Below are positions 62,724-64,000 of a DNA stretch of 64,000 nucleotides, piece after piece. The stretch's first letter is position 1; every line of letters begins with the position of its first letter. A program made the position numbers and the translations under genes. The stretch is from Anaerolineae bacterium (GTDB lineage Bacteria > Chloroflexota > Anaerolineae > Aggregatilineales > Phototrophicaceae). The notes under the pieces are model-generated. The model saw nothing but the letters and a program-made list of their open reading frames with translations. It was not told where the DNA came from and searched no databases. The stretch covers positions 62,001 to 126,000 of the forward strand of contig JAFLCG010000016.1 of assembly GCA_017303635.1 (NCBI GenBank), written 5' to 3'.

Positions 62724-64000
62724 ATGATTAACCTGTATGACCTTCTGGATGCGGCCAATGGCCAACTATTCGGCGAACCTGCTGCCCGCATTTTCACCGA
62801 TGTCTGTTATGAACCCCACGAGGTTAGCGAGACCAAGCTGTTCGTTGCCCACAAGGGCGATCATGGGGATACCCACCGCTATATTCAGGAAGTTGTCGAA
62901 GCCGGTGTGGGTGGTGTCATCTGCACGCACCCGCCCGAATTCGAATACAGCAATGTCACCTTCATCATCGTCAAGGACCCGGATACAGCCATGGCTGCCT
63001 GGGCTAAAGCAGCCATCGCCAAATATGGTATCCGCCTGATTGGTCTGGCTGGGCCAGCCGGCAAAAGCCTGACGGGCGCAGCCATCTACCACCTACTTAA
63101 AGACCGCTACACTGTCCATGTGAGTGACCTCGCCGGGGGGCAGCAAGGGATCATCCGCGGGTTAGCTGGTGTCAGCGGCGAAGTGCAGTTCGCGGTCATT
63201 GAATATGGTCTGGAACGGTTGGGGCAAATGCAGACGATGCTGGATGCCGCCGAGCCAGAGATGGTCATCATGACCGGGTTAGCCCGCGCCCCACAAGAAA
63301 CCCGGCGCTTTGCCGATGAGATGTACCCCGAATATGCGCTGCTGCTGGAACGCCTTTCCGCCCAGGGCGTCGCTATTATGAATGCCGATGATGAAAATAC
63401 GCCGCGTTTACGCATGGCTTCCGGCGGTCGCGTGCTCACGGTGGGGATGGAACAATATGGTGCCGACCTGCTGGCCTATAATGTTGTGACGACAGTCAGT
63501 AAGACGGGTTTTGATCTGCGCTTCCGGGGTGAACGGTTCGCCGGGCGCTGGATACCCTGGTTGGGGCGGCATCAGCTTTATGCGGCGCTGTCCGGCTTGA
63601 TGGTGGCCGCCTATATTGGCATGCCAATGGATGAAAGCCTGCACGCCCTCAGTAACCTACCCTATATGCCGGGTAGAATGCGCCCCCTGACCGGCCTGCA
63701 TGATGCCCTCATCATTGATGATACGGGCAACTCCACGCCGTACTCGAATCTGGAGGCGCTGGAATGGTTCCGGGCAGTCAATGAGAACCGCCAGCCGGGT
63801 GACCGTCATCGATTGATCTTTGTCATGGGTGATATGGCCTCTGGCGACGGCCATCACCGCGCAGCGCATCGGCTGATTGGTCAGCGAGCCGCGGAAGTTG
63901 CCGACATTCTGGTGACCGAGGGTGCAGATGCTTCGATGGCCGCGCGGGCGGCGCTGGACGCGGGCAAACCGGCGGGTACCGTTCGCGCCACCTACAGCCC
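62724..64000 (+). CDS. Mur-ligase family protein (MurF-like), cut by window end
   Basis: Open from ATG 62724 to the last base (425 codons visible, no stop). The N-terminal domain KLFVAHKGDHGDTHRYIQEVVEAGVGGVICTHPP matches MurE/MurF. The ATP loop is IGLAGPAGKSLTGAAIYHLL, with Ser where MurF usually has Thr-Thr. VIEYGLERLGQM holds the Mg Glu; MPGRMRPL and IDDTGNSTPYSNLEALEWF match the MurF GRM and DDYNANP regions. It probably adds an amino acid or dipeptide to a muropeptide precursor or a related polymer. GGA lies upstream of the start. Confidence 0.85.
   Translation, partial: MINLYDLLDAANGQLFGEPAARIFTDVCYEPHEVSETKLFVAHKGDHGDTHRYIQEVVEAGVGGVICTHPPEFEYSNVTFIIVKDPDTAMAAWAKAAIAKYGIRLIGLAGPAGKSLTGAAIYHLLKDRYTVHVSDLAGGQQGIIRGLAGVSGEVQFAVIEYGLERLGQMQTMLDAAEPEMVIMTGLARAPQETRRFADEMYPEYALLLERLSAQGVAIMNADDENTPRLRMASGGRVLTVGMEQYGADLLAYNVVTTVSKTGFDLRFRGERFAGRWIPWLGRHQLYAALSGLMVAAYIGMPMDESLHALSNLPYMPGRMRPLTGLHDALIIDDTGNSTPYSNLEALEWFRAVNENRQPGDRHRLIFVMGDMASGDGHHRAAHRLIGQRAAEVADILVTEGADASMAARAALDAGKPAGTVRATYS

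Overview
The window looks like a chromosomal segment of a Chloroflexota bacterium, most likely Anaerolineae-type. Pointers are the moderately high GC (by eye), paired S1-domain proteins, a long class II ketol-acid reductoisomerase, a SEC-C-tailed SecA with a cysteine-bearing insertion, a giant GAF-rich histidine kinase, WD40-like and DUF3048 surface proteins, two WYL regulators, and intergenic DNA full of short palindromes and heptanucleotide tandem repeats. The taxonomy is inference; no rRNA is present. There is one tRNA gene (Arg, anticodon TCG), no CRISPR array, and no clear transposase or prophage gene.

Layout. 0-3 kb: a B12-binding radical SAM enzyme divergent from a WYL regulator, then a VOC protein. 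3-8 kb: an arabinose-type catabolic cluster (two small jelly-roll-like ORFs, ribulokinase, ribulose-5-phosphate 4-epimerase, a FucI/AraA-fold isomerase). 7.9-9.0 kb: a repeat island without a credible gene. 9-18.6 kb, mostly minus strand: two beta-propeller-like proteins, the 1400-residue histidine kinase, the tRNA, a DUF6194 protein, and an acetyltransferase coupled to a membrane glycosyltransferase. 18.8-21.5 kb: a free-standing mutase B12 domain with its MeaB-type GTPase, then PRPP synthetase. 21.5-26.5 kb, minus strand: methyltransferase, PPOX, monooxygenase-like, WYL regulator overlapping a THUMP RNA methyltransferase, aldo/keto reductase, and a STAS-like protein.

26.7-34.2 kb, plus strand: secA; a winged-helix regulator with two tiny three-helix membrane proteins; adenosine deaminase and a phosphoribosyltransferase (purine salvage); a possible structured RNA; and an S1-domain protein. 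34-41 kb, minus strand except a DUF4258-like gene: MBL hydrolase, pyrroline-5-carboxylate dehydrogenase, two methyltransferase-related proteins and an AI-2E-family permease. 41-44.8 kb: a compact TetR-regulated export operon (TetR, MFS, GNAT, SMR, SDR) with a palindromic operator inside a near-consensus promoter. 44.7-51 kb: Nudix, small membrane and zinc proteins, a lipoprotein glycoside hydrolase, Uma2, a cytoplasmic trypsin-like protease and a frameshifted glycosyltransferase. 51-53 kb: a translation cluster (IF-1, S21, S1). 53-64 kb: thiolase, ilvC, Ppx/GppA, DUF3048 protein, LmbE deacetylase, phosphate-binding-like lipoprotein, tgt, and a Mur-ligase gene that runs off the window.

The most unusual items are the period-7 repeat arrays at five places, the variable-arm palindromes, the winged-helix/two-membrane-protein module flanked by strong palindromes, an SDR lacking its catalytic Ser and Lys inside the efflux operon, the twin jelly-roll ORFs beside the arabinose genes, and a 6S-like RNA candidate upstream of an S1 gene. 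I found no clearly identifiable new defence or mobile system.
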